A stretch of DNA of 19,980 bases. Origin: VBDM01 sp035317085. GTDB lineage: Bacteria; Pseudomonadota; Gammaproteobacteria; Burkholderiales; SG8-39. The DNA is taken from contig DATHHS010000068.1 of assembly GCA_035317085.1 (NCBI GenBank), positions 1 through 19,980 on the forward strand, written 5' to 3'. Position numbers and translations under genes: made by a program. Under the pieces are notes generated by a model. It was not told where the DNA came from. It worked only from the letters and a program-made list of their open reading frames with translations, and did not search any database. This document shows, one piece after another, positions 1 through 7,315 of this stretch; positions within the stretch are counted from its first letter, which is position 1; each line of letters opens with the position of its first letter.

Positions 1-710
1 TCGCCGCGCAGGTTGCCGACGATCGTGACCGCTGCATGAGCGGATCCGTAGCGGGTGCGATAGTAGCGCTCAACATCCTCGCGGGTGATCGCTGCAAGCG
101 ACGCCGGCGTCGCGCTTAAACCGTACCCATGCGCCGGGTACATGAGGGCGTTCAGGTTCCGTTCGGCAACGCGATCGGGCTGCGTTTCAGCTTCCCGGGC
201 ATTTGCGATGGCACGCGCCTGCTCACGTGCGAAGACCTCGTTCGGGAACCGCGGCGATTGCAGCATATCGGAGAGGGTGTCGAAAGCCACCTTGCGCTCG
301 GCCTCCGAAGATAAAGTCCTCAGGGAGAATCCGGCTCGATCGAAATCGAAAATGTCTTTCAGCTGCGCACCGGCGTCCGCGATGCGGCGGCCGGCCTCAG
401 TTTCTGAGTAGCGCGAGGATCCGGCCTTCAGCAGTGTCAGAGTAAGTTTCCCCAGCCCCGCACGCTCGCGCGGATCGTAGGCGCTGCCCGCGGAGAACTC
501 CACGGCGACATCCACAATCGGGAGCGCGTGGCTTTCGACGAAATACACTCGGGCTCCCGACTGCGAGACCCAGTGCTCGATTTGCACACGGGCTTCGGCC
601 GGCAAAGCAAGCGTGAGGAGGAGCAGGCTTCCCCAACGGATGTGCCGGGAAAGCAGCGTTCCTCGAAGGCGCGCGCACGCCTTCGGGAATACGGGGGCCT
701 GGCGGGACAT
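1..710 (-). CDS. M16 peptidase-like protein, zinc motif lost (partial, C-terminus outside window)
   Basis: The reading frame is open from the ATG at 710 to the window edge, giving about 236 residues of the N-terminal half of an M16 (pitrilysin/processing-peptidase) protein. A hydrophobic segment at about residues 28-40 ending in PAEA looks like a signal peptide, so the protein is probably periplasmic. Where the active partner has HVLEH, this protein has a K-L-T-L-T stretch around residues 88-92, so both zinc histidines and the glutamate are absent. In M16 pairs one subunit often lacks the catalytic site and contributes to the substrate chamber; that role is inferred here. The start lies 2 nt after the stop of the upstream M16 gene, so the two are almost certainly co-transcribed and probably form a heterodimer. 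Confidence 0.88.
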   Translation of the reverse strand, partial: MSRQAPVFPKACARLRGTLLSRHIRWGSLLLLTLALPAEARVQIEHWVSQSGARVYFVESHALPIVDVAVEFSAGSAYDPRERAGLGKLTLTLLKAGSSRYSETEAGRRIADAGAQLKDIFDFDRAGFSLRTLSSEAERKVAFDTLSDMLQSPRFPNEVFAREQARAIANAREAETQPDRVAERNLNALMYPAHGYGLSATPASLAAITREDVERYYRTRYGSAHAAVTIVGNLRG

Positions 711-712
711 GC

Positions 713-2074
713 TCAGTGCCTGATCGCCGGTGCCGCGACGCCGGGTGGGCCGGGCTTGAGAGGCTGTGGATCGAGCACCGCCACTGTCAGTCCGTCGTCG
801 ATGAGGTATTTGGCCGCGGCAGCCTGGATTTGCTCGACCGTGATCGCCTTGAGCCGATCGGGAATGCGGTCGGCATCGCGAAACGACAATCCGCTCGATT
901 CCAGCTCCCCGAGTTCGAGCGCTTGCGCAAAAAAAGAGTCTCGCCGGTAGACGATCTGTGCGAGGCGCTGCACCTTGGCCCGCTCCAACTCCTCGGGGGT
1001 CACGCCTCCGGCCGCGACCCGGGCGACGATTTCACGCAAAGCGGATTCAAGCTCGACCCCGCTGTGCCCTTCCGCCGCGGCAGCTTCCAGAAAAACCATC
1101 CCTGGGCCGCGCGAGATCAATTCGTATTCGGCCTCGGCGCTGGTGGCGATGCGGCGCTCCCTGACCAGGATCTGGTTGAGCCGAGCCGCGTCGTCTCCGC
1201 CGAGCAGCTGCGCGAGGAGCGAAATCGCGAAAGGTTCCCAATCGTTCGCCGGATCACGCAGGACCGGCGCCTTGTATCCGAGGCGGACGTAGGCGAGCTC
1301 GGCCGGCGCCTTTACGGTAACGTATTTGATGCCCCGTTGAGCCGGTTCCGAGAAAGGCTTGCGGGCGAGGTTTGCCCTGGGGACGAGCGCGCCGTAGTAG
1401 CGCCGCGCCCAGGCAAGCACCCGTTCCGGCTCGACGTCCCCGACGACAATGACGGTGGCGTTGTTGGGCGAGTACCACCGCCGGTACCACGCCGAGGCAT
1501 CCTTCCAGCTCATGTTCTGCAGGTCCTGCATCCACCCGATGACCGGCCATTTGTAGGGATGCGCGGCAAACGCCGTCGCCATCAGGTTTTCTTCCAGAAG
1601 GGAACGCGGCTTGTCTTCGTAGCGCCAGCGTCGCTCTTCCATGACCACCTTTATTTCCCGCGCGAACTCTTCGGGGCGAACCACCAGGTTGGCCATGCGA
1701 TCCGCTTCGAGCTGCATGACCAGCGGCAAGCGATCGCGGTGGACCTGCTCGTGATACACGGTGTAGTCCGTCGATGTGAACGCATTCTCCCGGCCGCCTG
1801 CCTCGGCCACGAGCCGCGAGAACTCTTCGGGACCGACGCGGCGCGTTCCTTTGAACATCATGTGCTCGAGCACATGAGCGACCCCGGTCGTACCGGGCGT
1901 TTCCTCCATGCTGCCGACGCGATACCAGACCTGATGCACCGCCGTCGGGGCGCGGTGGTCCTCCTTGACGATCAGGCGCAGTCCGTTCGGGAGGGTGAAT
2001 TCGCGCGGGTCGGCCTGCACTGCCGAAGCGAGCGCAAGCGCGGCGGAAAAAACGGCGGTGCGCACAGGGACCAT
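713..2074 (-). CDS. M16 family zinc metallopeptidase, catalytic subunit
   Basis: This 453-aa protein starts at ATG 2074 with a signal peptide (residues 1 to about 21, ending AVQA), which implies export to the periplasm. The inverted zinc motif HxxEH is present as HVLEH at residues 67-71. A downstream glutamate in VVMEERR (about residue 147) fits the third zinc ligand. The conserved ENAFTSTDYT segment follows the motif, as in bacterial processing-peptidase homologues. It is likely a metallo-endopeptidase acting on short peptides or secreted proteins; the substrate is unknown. It is followed immediately by the zinc-less M16 gene and is divergent from ftsY, with 69 bp between the start codons. 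No convincing Shine-Dalgarno is seen before the ATG. A long plus-strand open frame covering the same region is only its antisense shadow. Confidence 0.93.
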   Translation of the reverse strand: MVPVRTAVFSAALALASAVQADPREFTLPNGLRLIVKEDHRAPTAVHQVWYRVGSMEETPGTTGVAHVLEHMMFKGTRRVGPEEFSRLVAEAGGRENAFTSTDYTVYHEQVHRDRLPLVMQLEADRMANLVVRPEEFAREIKVVMEERRWRYEDKPRSLLEENLMATAFAAHPYKWPVIGWMQDLQNMSWKDASAWYRRWYSPNNATVIVVGDVEPERVLAWARRYYGALVPRANLARKPFSEPAQRGIKYVTVKAPAELAYVRLGYKAPVLRDPANDWEPFAISLLAQLLGGDDAARLNQILVRERRIATSAEAEYELISRGPGMVFLEAAAAEGHSGVELESALREIVARVAAGGVTPEELERAKVQRLAQIVYRRDSFFAQALELGELESSGLSFRDADRIPDRLKAITVEQIQAAAAKYLIDDGLTVAVLDPQPLKPGPPGVAAPAIRH

Positions 2075-2086
2075 TGCGACGAGTGC

Positions 2087-2106
2087 TAGAATCCAGCGCT
2101 ATTCTA
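2087..2106. repeat. Inverted repeat in the divergent M16/ftsY intergenic region
   Basis: Perfect 6-bp arms (TAGAAT and ATTCTA) are separated by 8 bp in the 69-bp gap between two divergent start codons. Each arm also resembles a -10 hexamer on one strand, but no matching -35 box is evident at the proper spacing. It could be a small operator or chance in an AT-richer promoter region. Confidence 0.3.
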
Positions 2107-2143
2107 TAGCTGTTTTTTGCACATTCGCTTTTCTCCTCTATCC

Positions 2144-3079
2144 ATGCTCGAACTATCCTCCAAGAATGACCGCGAGCAGGGTTCCTGGATCGCTCGCCTG
2201 AAGGACGGCCTCACGAAAACGCGCTCGAGGCTCTCCGGGTTGTTTGGACGCCGAACCGCAATGGGTCCGGCATTGTTCGAAGACCTCGAAGCTGCATTGC
2301 TCGAGAGCGACGCCGGGATCGAAGCCACGCGCTTCCTGCTCAACGGCCTGCGCGAGCGTGCCCATCGGCTCGAAACGGCCGCGGAACTTAAATCCGAATT
2401 GCGGACCATGATCGTTGATTTGCTCGCGCCGCTCGAGCAGACGCTCGATTTTGCAGACAAGAAACCGTGCATCATCATGCTTGCGGGTGTCAACGGCGCG
2501 GGAAAGACGACTTCGATCGGCAAGCTCGCGCGGTACTTCCAAAATCAGGGGCGCTCCGTGCTCCTCGCGGCAGGGGACACTTTTCGCGCCGCAGCGCGCG
2601 AGCAGCTCGCTGCCTGGGGCGAAAAAAACGCCGTCGCGGTCGTCGCCCAATCGGGAGGCGACCCCGGAGCCGTCGTATTCGACGCCATTGCCGCAGCGCG
2701 CGCGCGCGGGATCGATGTAGTCCTCGCAGACACCGCCGGACGCCTCCCGACGCAGACGCACCTCATGGAAGAGGCCAGGAAGATCAAGCGCGTCATCGCC
2801 AAGGCTGAAGCCGGCGCCCCTCACGAAGTGTGGCTCGTCCTCGACGCCGGCACGGGTCAGAACGCTCTCAGCCAGGTGAAGGCCTTCGACGATGCGCTCG
2901 GCCTTACAGGCCTGATTCTCACCAAGCTCGACGGTACGGCTAAAGGCGGCATCGTCTGCGCCATCGCGCTTTCACGCGGTCAGCGTCCTCTTCCTCTGCG
3001 ATTCGTGGGGGTCGGCGAGGGATTAGACGATCTGCGGCCGTTTGCCGCCGACGAGTTTGTTTCGGCTCTGCTCGACTAG
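2144..3079 (+). CDS. ftsY: Signal recognition particle receptor FtsY
   Basis: FtsY is the membrane-associated SRP receptor GTPase that docks ribosome-nascent chain-Ffh complexes at the Sec translocon. The 311-aa product has a four-helix N domain (about residues 15-100) and a G domain. The P-loop AGVNGAGKTT lies at 114-123, the GDTFRAAAREQL insertion element follows, DTAGR is at 196-200 and TKLDG at 260-264, all diagnostic of the SRP GTPase family. The acidic A domain seen in E. coli is nearly absent; short N-termini are common outside enterics. I chose ATG 2144; an in-frame TTG at 2117 would add nine residues, and neither start has a clear Shine-Dalgarno. The gene is followed 9 nt later by ftsE, the classic ftsYEX arrangement. 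Confidence 0.96.
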   Translation: MLELSSKNDREQGSWIARLKDGLTKTRSRLSGLFGRRTAMGPALFEDLEAALLESDAGIEATRFLLNGLRERAHRLETAAELKSELRTMIVDLLAPLEQTLDFADKKPCIIMLAGVNGAGKTTSIGKLARYFQNQGRSVLLAAGDTFRAAAREQLAAWGEKNAVAVVAQSGGDPGAVVFDAIAAARARGIDVVLADTAGRLPTQTHLMEEARKIKRVIAKAEAGAPHEVWLVLDAGTGQNALSQVKAFDDALGLTGLILTKLDGTAKGGIVCAIALSRGQRPLPLRFVGVGEGLDDLRPFAADEFVSALLD

Positions 3080-3088
3080 GTTCGCGGC

Positions 3089-3745
3089 GTGGACATTATC
3101 TCGCTCCGCCAGGTCAGCAAGCGCTATCCGGGAGGGTTCGAGGCGCTCAAGGTGGTCAGCTTCGCAGTCGAGCCCGGCGAGATGCTGTTCCTCACCGGCC
3201 ACTCCGGTGCCGGCAAGACGACGCTCCTGAAGCTGATCGCCGCCATCGAGCGTCCCAACGGCGGCACGGTGCTTGTCAACGGCCAGAATGTCTCCGCCAT
3301 GCGCCCGGCGGCAATTCCTTACCTGCGGCGCAATCTGGGCCTCGTATTTCAAGGTCAGAAGCTGCTCTACGACAGGAGCGTGTTCGACAACGTCATGCTG
3401 CCGCTGATTGTGACCGGGCAGCCCTATCGCGAGGCGGCGCGGCGCGCGCGCGCGGCGCTCGACAAGGTCGGGCTGCTCCCTCGCGAAAAGGCAAACCCGG
3501 TCACTCTCTCCGGCGGCGAGCAACAACGCCTGTGCGTTGCGCGCGCAGTGGTCAACCGGCCTGCGATCTTGCTTGCCGATGAACCCACCGCCAGTCTGGA
3601 CGCCGCCTATACAGACGAAATCATGGAGATGTTCAGCGCTTTCAACCAGGTCGGGGTCACCGTTCTTATCGCCACCCATGACCGGCAATTGATCGGCAAG
3701 TGGCGCAAGCGCGTGCTGACCCTTGACCACGGCAAGCTCCAATGA
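3089..3745 (+). CDS. ftsE: Cell division ATP-binding protein FtsE
   Basis: FtsE is the cytoplasmic ATPase of the FtsEX complex, which activates periplasmic murein hydrolases at the septum. The 218-aa product has a complete ABC cassette: Walker A GHSGAGKTT (residues 37-45), Q-loop region VFQGQ (about 87-91), signature LSGGEQQR (140-147), Walker B ILLADEP (160-166) and the H-loop histidine at about 197. The start is a GTG at 3089 in good context for the family N-terminus (DIISLRQVSKRYPGG), although the ribosome-binding site is weak. The stop overlaps the ftsX start in an ATGA, which indicates translational coupling. Confidence 0.96.
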   Translation: MDIISLRQVSKRYPGGFEALKVVSFAVEPGEMLFLTGHSGAGKTTLLKLIAAIERPNGGTVLVNGQNVSAMRPAAIPYLRRNLGLVFQGQKLLYDRSVFDNVMLPLIVTGQPYREAARRARAALDKVGLLPREKANPVTLSGGEQQRLCVARAVVNRPAILLADEPTASLDAAYTDEIMEMFSAFNQVGVTVLIATHDRQLIGKWRKRVLTLDHGKLQ

Positions 3746-4635
3746 GAGCCTGGTTGCAGCATCACGGTTTGAGTTTCACGCAAACGCTCGGGCGCCTGGC
3801 TCGGTCGCCCTTTGCAACCGGCCTGAACGTTCTTGCGATCGGGGTCGCCCTTGCGCTGCCGTTCGGGGTCTATTGCGTGTTGGGCAATCTTGAGTCCTTG
3901 TCCCGGAACGTCTCGGTCGACCCGCAGCTCTCCATCTTTCTGTCCAAAGACGCCTCAAAAGCGGACATCGCCGCCGTCGAGGTGCGGCTGAAGGGTGCCG
4001 AAGGCGTGCGCGCGGTGCGCTTTGTCTCCCGTGAAGCAGCGCTCGTGGAGCTCAGCCGTGCTGCAGGCATGGACGAGGTGATCGCGAGCTTGCGTCAGAA
4101 CCCGCTGCCGGATGCGTTCGTGGTCACGCTTTCCGTGAGCGATCCCGCGCTCGCGGATCGGCTTGAACGCGATTTCAAGGCGCTCCCGAAGGTCGCTCAC
4201 GTACAAGCGGACTCGGCGTGGGTGAAGCGCCTGGATGCGTTGTTCCGCCTGGGGCGGACCGCAGTGATGGTGCTCTCGGGACTGCTCGGCCTTGCGCTCG
4301 TGGCCGTGACCTTCAACACCATCCGCCTTCAGATCCTCACCCAACGCGATGAGATCGAGCTTTGCCGGCTGATCGGCGCAACGCATGCCTACATCCGCCG
4401 GCCGTTCTTCTATCTGGGGTCATTGCTCGGCCTGTTCGGGGGGCTTGCCGCGCTGGCCTTCGTGCTCGCTTCGCTTGCGGTCTTGAATCGGGACTTGGTG
4501 CAGCTTACGGTGCTGTATGGCTCAGACCTTCGCTTGAGATTTCCGAACGCAGGCGAAATGGCCGTGACCCTGGGTTCCTCGGTTGCCTTGGGCTGGCTGG
4601 GCGCATCTCTATCAGTGAGTAGACACTTACGTTAA
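3742..4635 (+). CDS. ftsX: Cell division protein FtsX, permease subunit of FtsEX
   Basis: The 297-aa FtsX shows the family topology. There is one membrane segment near the N-terminus (about residues 25-50), a periplasmic domain (about 55-165) that in the family contacts the hydrolase activator, and three more membrane helices in the C-terminal half (about 170-195, 215-245 and 270-290). The cytoplasmic stretch QILTQRDEIELCRLIGAT between helices 2 and 3 is strongly conserved in FtsX. Translation starts at ATG 3742, inside the last codon of ftsE. It is the last gene of the ftsYEX group before the regulated rpoH leader. Confidence 0.95.
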   Translation: MRAWLQHHGLSFTQTLGRLARSPFATGLNVLAIGVALALPFGVYCVLGNLESLSRNVSVDPQLSIFLSKDASKADIAAVEVRLKGAEGVRAVRFVSREAALVELSRAAGMDEVIASLRQNPLPDAFVVTLSVSDPALADRLERDFKALPKVAHVQADSAWVKRLDALFRLGRTAVMVLSGLLGLALVAVTFNTIRLQILTQRDEIELCRLIGATHAYIRRPFFYLGSLLGLFGGLAALAFVLASLAVLNRDLVQLTVLYGSDLRLRFPNAGEMAVTLGSSVALGWLGASLSVSRHLR

Positions 4636-4717
4636 ATAGGCCATCATTAGATGATCTACAGTCCAGCCTACAAGAGAACTTCTCGCACAAACTCCGTCCG
4701 GGAACCGACCGCCGCTC

Positions 4718-4744
4718 TTAGCACTCTAACGCCCTGAGTGCTAA
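4718..4744. promoter_or_regulatory. CIRCE operator (HrcA binding site) upstream of rpoH
   Basis: The sequence is TTAGCACTC, nine spacer bases, then GAGTGCTAA, which matches the CIRCE consensus at every arm position. It sits 47 bp before the rpoH start codon. CIRCE is bound by the heat-sensitive repressor HrcA, usually over or next to a sigma-70 promoter, so rpoH transcription here is predicted to be HrcA-controlled. The promoter hexamers themselves could not be assigned. The hrcA gene is not in the window. Confidence 0.93.
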
Positions 4745-4791
4745 ACTCGCCACTTGAGTAGAGACTCGGTGGAAACTGGGGGACACAGCAA

Positions 4792-5634
4792 ATGACCCGC
4801 GCGATGACAGTACCTGTACCCGTAGGAAGCTTGGACAACTATATCCAGGCCGTCAGTCGCTTTCCGATTCTGTCACCAGAAGAGGAGTTGCGGTTCGCCC
4901 GCAAGTTCAGGGCCGAAGACGACGTCGAAGCAGCGCGCCAGCTGGTGCTTTCGCACCTGCGCCTGGTGGTCGCGATCGCACGCGGCTACATGGGATACGG
5001 CCTGCCACAGGGGGACCTCATCCAGGAAGGCAACATCGGCCTGATGAAAGCCGTGAAGCGTTTCGATCCGGAGCGAGGTGTACGACTGGTATCGTTTGCG
5101 GTTCACTGGATCCGGGCCGAGATTCACGAGTTCGTCCTGCGCAACTGGCGCATGGTGAAGATCGCCACGACCAAAGCGCAGCGCAAGCTCTTCTTCAACC
5201 TTCGCAGCATGAAGTCCTCGCTCGACCCGATGACGCAGGCCGAAGTCGGATCGATGGCCCGGCAGCTCCGCGTGAAGCCCGAGGAAGTTACCGAGATGGA
5301 AATGAGGCTCGCGGGGCAGGAGGTCTCACTCGAACCGGCAAGCGACGAGGACGAAGCGTATGCACCGATCGCCTATCTGGCCGACCGCTCACCGGGGCCC
5401 TCCGAACTGGCCGAGACCAAGCAAGACGAAAATCTGCAGGAACGCGGTTTGAATGCTGCGCTGGCAAGTCTCGATGCTCGTAGCCGCCGCATCATCGAAA
5501 CGCGCTGGCTGCGCGAAAAGGACCAGGCAACACTCCACGAACTTGCCGCCGAGTTCAAGGTTTCAGCCGAGCGCATCCGTCAGATCGAGGCGAAAGCGCT
5601 GGAAAAAATGAAAAGCGTCATTGCCACCGCCTGA
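4792..5634 (+). CDS. rpoH: RNA polymerase sigma factor RpoH (sigma-32)
   Basis: RpoH directs RNA polymerase to heat-shock promoters (chaperones and proteases). The 280-aa product carries sigma-70 region 2 (about residues 50-120, with GDLIQEGNIGLMKAVKRFDP), the RpoH-specific box QRKLFFNLR at 130-138, which distinguishes it from housekeeping and stationary-phase sigmas, and a region 4.2 helix-turn-helix near 247-272 (ELAAEFKVSAERIRQIEAKAL). ATG 4792 is preceded by a GGGGGA stretch at a workable distance; a second in-frame ATG lies four codons downstream. It follows ftsX in the same direction but has its own 156-bp leader with a perfect CIRCE element, so expression is probably repressed by HrcA under non-stress conditions. 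A hairpin terminator follows directly. Confidence 0.97.
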   Translation: MTRAMTVPVPVGSLDNYIQAVSRFPILSPEEELRFARKFRAEDDVEAARQLVLSHLRLVVAIARGYMGYGLPQGDLIQEGNIGLMKAVKRFDPERGVRLVSFAVHWIRAEIHEFVLRNWRMVKIATTKAQRKLFFNLRSMKSSLDPMTQAEVGSMARQLRVKPEEVTEMEMRLAGQEVSLEPASDEDEAYAPIAYLADRSPGPSELAETKQDENLQERGLNAALASLDARSRRIIETRWLREKDQATLHELAAEFKVSAERIRQIEAKALEKMKSVIATA

Positions 5635-5647
5635 GGTGGCTCATCCG

Positions 5648-5675
5648 AAAAGCCGCGCTAAGACCGCGGCTTTTT
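5648..5675. terminator. Bidirectional rho-independent terminator between rpoH and the GGDEF gene
   Basis: A GC stem (GCCGCG at 5652-5657 and CGCGGC at 5665-5670, 7-nt loop) is flanked by AAAA upstream and TTTTT downstream. It therefore reads as an intrinsic terminator on both strands. It serves rpoH from the left and the convergent response regulator from the right, whose stop codon (5674-5676) overlaps the T-tract. Confidence 0.88.
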
Positions 5676-6615
5676 ATTCGCCTGCCGAGACTGCGTAGCG
5701 GTTCCGACCCTGCTGTTTGGCCTCATAGAGCGCCCGGTCGGCAAGCTCGATGACCTGCTCGGGCGTGGTCTCTTGGGTCGGGACCAGCGAGGCGATTCCC
5801 TGGCTGAGCGTAAGTATCTGGCTCACGCTCGAGCGCGCGTGTGGAATAGCCAACCCCTCAATCACCCGAACGATCGATTTCGCAACGTCCGCCGCGCCCT
5901 CCAGCGCCGTTGACGGCAGCACGATCGCAAATTCCTCGCCGCCGTAGCGCGCAGCCAGATCGCCCGGGCGCCTTCCCACGGAACAGAGCGCTGTGGCGAC
6001 TTGCCGCAGACAGTCATCGCCCGCCTGGTGGCCGTAGCAGTCGTTGAACGCCTTGAAGTAATCTACGTCGGCCAGAATCAACGAGACCGGTTGTCGTTCG
6101 CGCGAGGCGCGCCGCACTTCCGCCAACAAATGACTGTCGAAGGAGCGCCGGTTGGCGATCCCGGTCAGTCCATCCTGTCGAGAAAGCTTCTCCAGTTCGC
6201 GGTTCGCCGCGGCGAGATCCCGAGACATTTCCAGCAGCTTGCTGCGCGTGGTCTCGATGCGCTGCAGGGCCCGGATTTTCGCGTTCAGTACGACAAAGCT
6301 CACGGGTTTGACAAGGTAGTCGTCGCCGCCCGCTTCGATGGCGCGGTCCAAATCCTGATCGGCTTCCTTGGAGCTCAGGAAAATGATCGGCACCCATTCT
6401 TCGGGAAGGGAGTCGCGCATGCGCCTGGCCGCGTCGTAGCCGTCCATCACCGGCATCACGACATCGATAAGCACCAGGCCAGGCCGGTCCGCCTTGTACA
6501 AGCGCACGGCCTTCTCCCCGTCCTCCGCTTCTACGACGGAGTGGCCCATGCGATCGAGCAGGCCCTTGAGGGCGGCACGGATCGTTGGAGAATCGTCGAC
6601 GACCAGAATTTTCAT
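5674..6615 (-). CDS. Response regulator with GGDEF domain (predicted diguanylate cyclase)
   Basis: The 313-aa protein combines an N-terminal receiver domain with a C-terminal GGDEF domain, the architecture of phosphorylation-controlled diguanylate cyclases (PleD/WspR-like with a single receiver). Receiver residues are present: acidic pair D7-D8, phospho-acceptor D51 (LIDVVMPVMDG) and K103 (LVKP). A linker (about 112-145, likely coiled coil) leads to the cyclase domain, where GGEEF is intact at 225-229. An RxxD inhibitory site (RPGD, 216-219) lies exactly five residues upstream, so product inhibition by c-di-GMP is expected. I chose ATG 6615 because it gives the standard MKILVVDD start; an in-frame ATG at 6648 is possible. 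No histidine kinase is adjacent, so its activating partner is unknown. Confidence 0.94.
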   Translation of the reverse strand: MKILVVDDSPTIRAALKGLLDRMGHSVVEAEDGEKAVRLYKADRPGLVLIDVVMPVMDGYDAARRMRDSLPEEWVPIIFLSSKEADQDLDRAIEAGGDDYLVKPVSFVVLNAKIRALQRIETTRSKLLEMSRDLAAANRELEKLSRQDGLTGIANRRSFDSHLLAEVRRASRERQPVSLILADVDYFKAFNDCYGHQAGDDCLRQVATALCSVGRRPGDLAARYGGEEFAIVLPSTALEGAADVAKSIVRVIEGLAIPHARSSVSQILTLSQGIASLVPTQETTPEQVIELADRALYEAKQQGRNRYAVSAGE

Positions 6616-6707
6616 CGTTTTACGGCCGCCTACAGCCGATAGGAGCATCAAGAATACAACGGTTTTGAATCGAACCCCGTCGCACGGAAATCCGGAAGCA
6701 AAGCGGA

Positions 6708-6731
6708 ACCCAGATCCGCGCCGCCCTGGGT
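6708..6731 (-). terminator. Weak hairpin just downstream of SCO1
   Basis: A 6-bp inverted repeat (ACCCAG at 6708-6713, CTGGGT at 6726-6731) with a GC-rich 12-nt loop abuts the SCO1 stop codon. There is no proper T-tract, so it is at best a weak or rho-assisted end of the oxidase-assembly transcript. The rest of 6616-6707 shows nothing recognisable beyond possible leader sequence for the GGDEF gene. Confidence 0.25.
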
Positions 6732-7307
6732 CTAGCCCGGGCCCCTGAGCAATATGCGGATATCGGCAGCCAGATTTGCCGCGTTACCGTGGCGCGCGAA
6801 GAGGCGCAGTCGTCCTTGAGGATCGAATACGTAGCTGCCCGCCGTGTGATCCACGGTGTAGGCGTCAGGTGTTTTTCCCGGCACCTTCTGGTAGAACACT
6901 CTGAATTCCTTCGCTACCTTCGCGGTAGCGGCGGGATCGCCGTAGAGACCCAGAAAACTCGGGTCGAAGGCAGGAACATAGTTCGCGAGAAGGGTCGCGG
7001 TATCCCGCTCCGGATCCACGGTGACAAACAGCACCTGCATGCGTTTGCCTTCACTGCCCAATTGATCCTTGACGGCCTTCAGTTCGGCAAGCGTCGTGGG
7101 GCATACATCGGGACAGCGGGTGTAGCCGAAGAACATCACCACGACTTTGCCATGAAAGTCAGCGAGGGTGCGTGGCCTGCCAGTATGATCTGTCAGCGCG
7201 AATTCCTTGCCGTAGTCGGCGCCGGTGATATCAGTGTTCTTGAACGACGGACCCGAGGCGCTGCAGCCGGTGAGCGCAGCAAAGACCAGCCCAAAGAGTA
7301 CACGCAC
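6732..7307 (-). CDS. SCO1/SenC copper chaperone lipoprotein
   Basis: SCO proteins deliver copper to, or reduce the thiols of, the CuA site of cytochrome oxidase subunit II. From the GTG at 7307 the product is 191 aa and starts with a short hydrophobic stretch ending in the lipobox LTGC (C15), so it is predicted to be a lipoprotein facing the periplasm. The thioredoxin-like fold carries the copper-binding CPDVC (C65 and C69) and the distal histidine in VDHTAGSYVFD (H154), both intact. The start lies 8 nt after the ctaB stop, which supports co-transcription. No ATG fits, and GTG 7307 is the only start that gives a clean lipoprotein signal. Confidence 0.93.
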   Translation of the reverse strand: MRVLFGLVFAALTGCSASGPSFKNTDITGADYGKEFALTDHTGRPRTLADFHGKVVVMFFGYTRCPDVCPTTLAELKAVKDQLGSEGKRMQVLFVTVDPERDTATLLANYVPAFDPSFLGLYGDPAATAKVAKEFRVFYQKVPGKTPDAYTVDHTAGSYVFDPQGRLRLFARHGNAANLAADIRILLRGPG

Positions 7308-7315
7308 AGCCGCGC

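Noticed and set aside
716..2089. 457-codon open frame on the plus strand
   Set aside because: Antisense shadow of the M16 peptidase gene; the minus-strand protein has HVLEH and a signal peptide, while this one is rich in Arg/His/Pro with no recognisable domain.
4643..4655. ATCAT-TAG-ATGAT small palindrome after the ftsX stop
   Set aside because: Five-base AT-rich arms without T-tract; too short to call a terminator or operator.
4676..4703. GAACTT in the rpoH leader, resembling the -35 box of extracytoplasmic (sigma-E) promoters
   Set aside because: The downstream sequence at 14-17 bp does not match a sigma-E -10 box well, so a stress promoter cannot be claimed.
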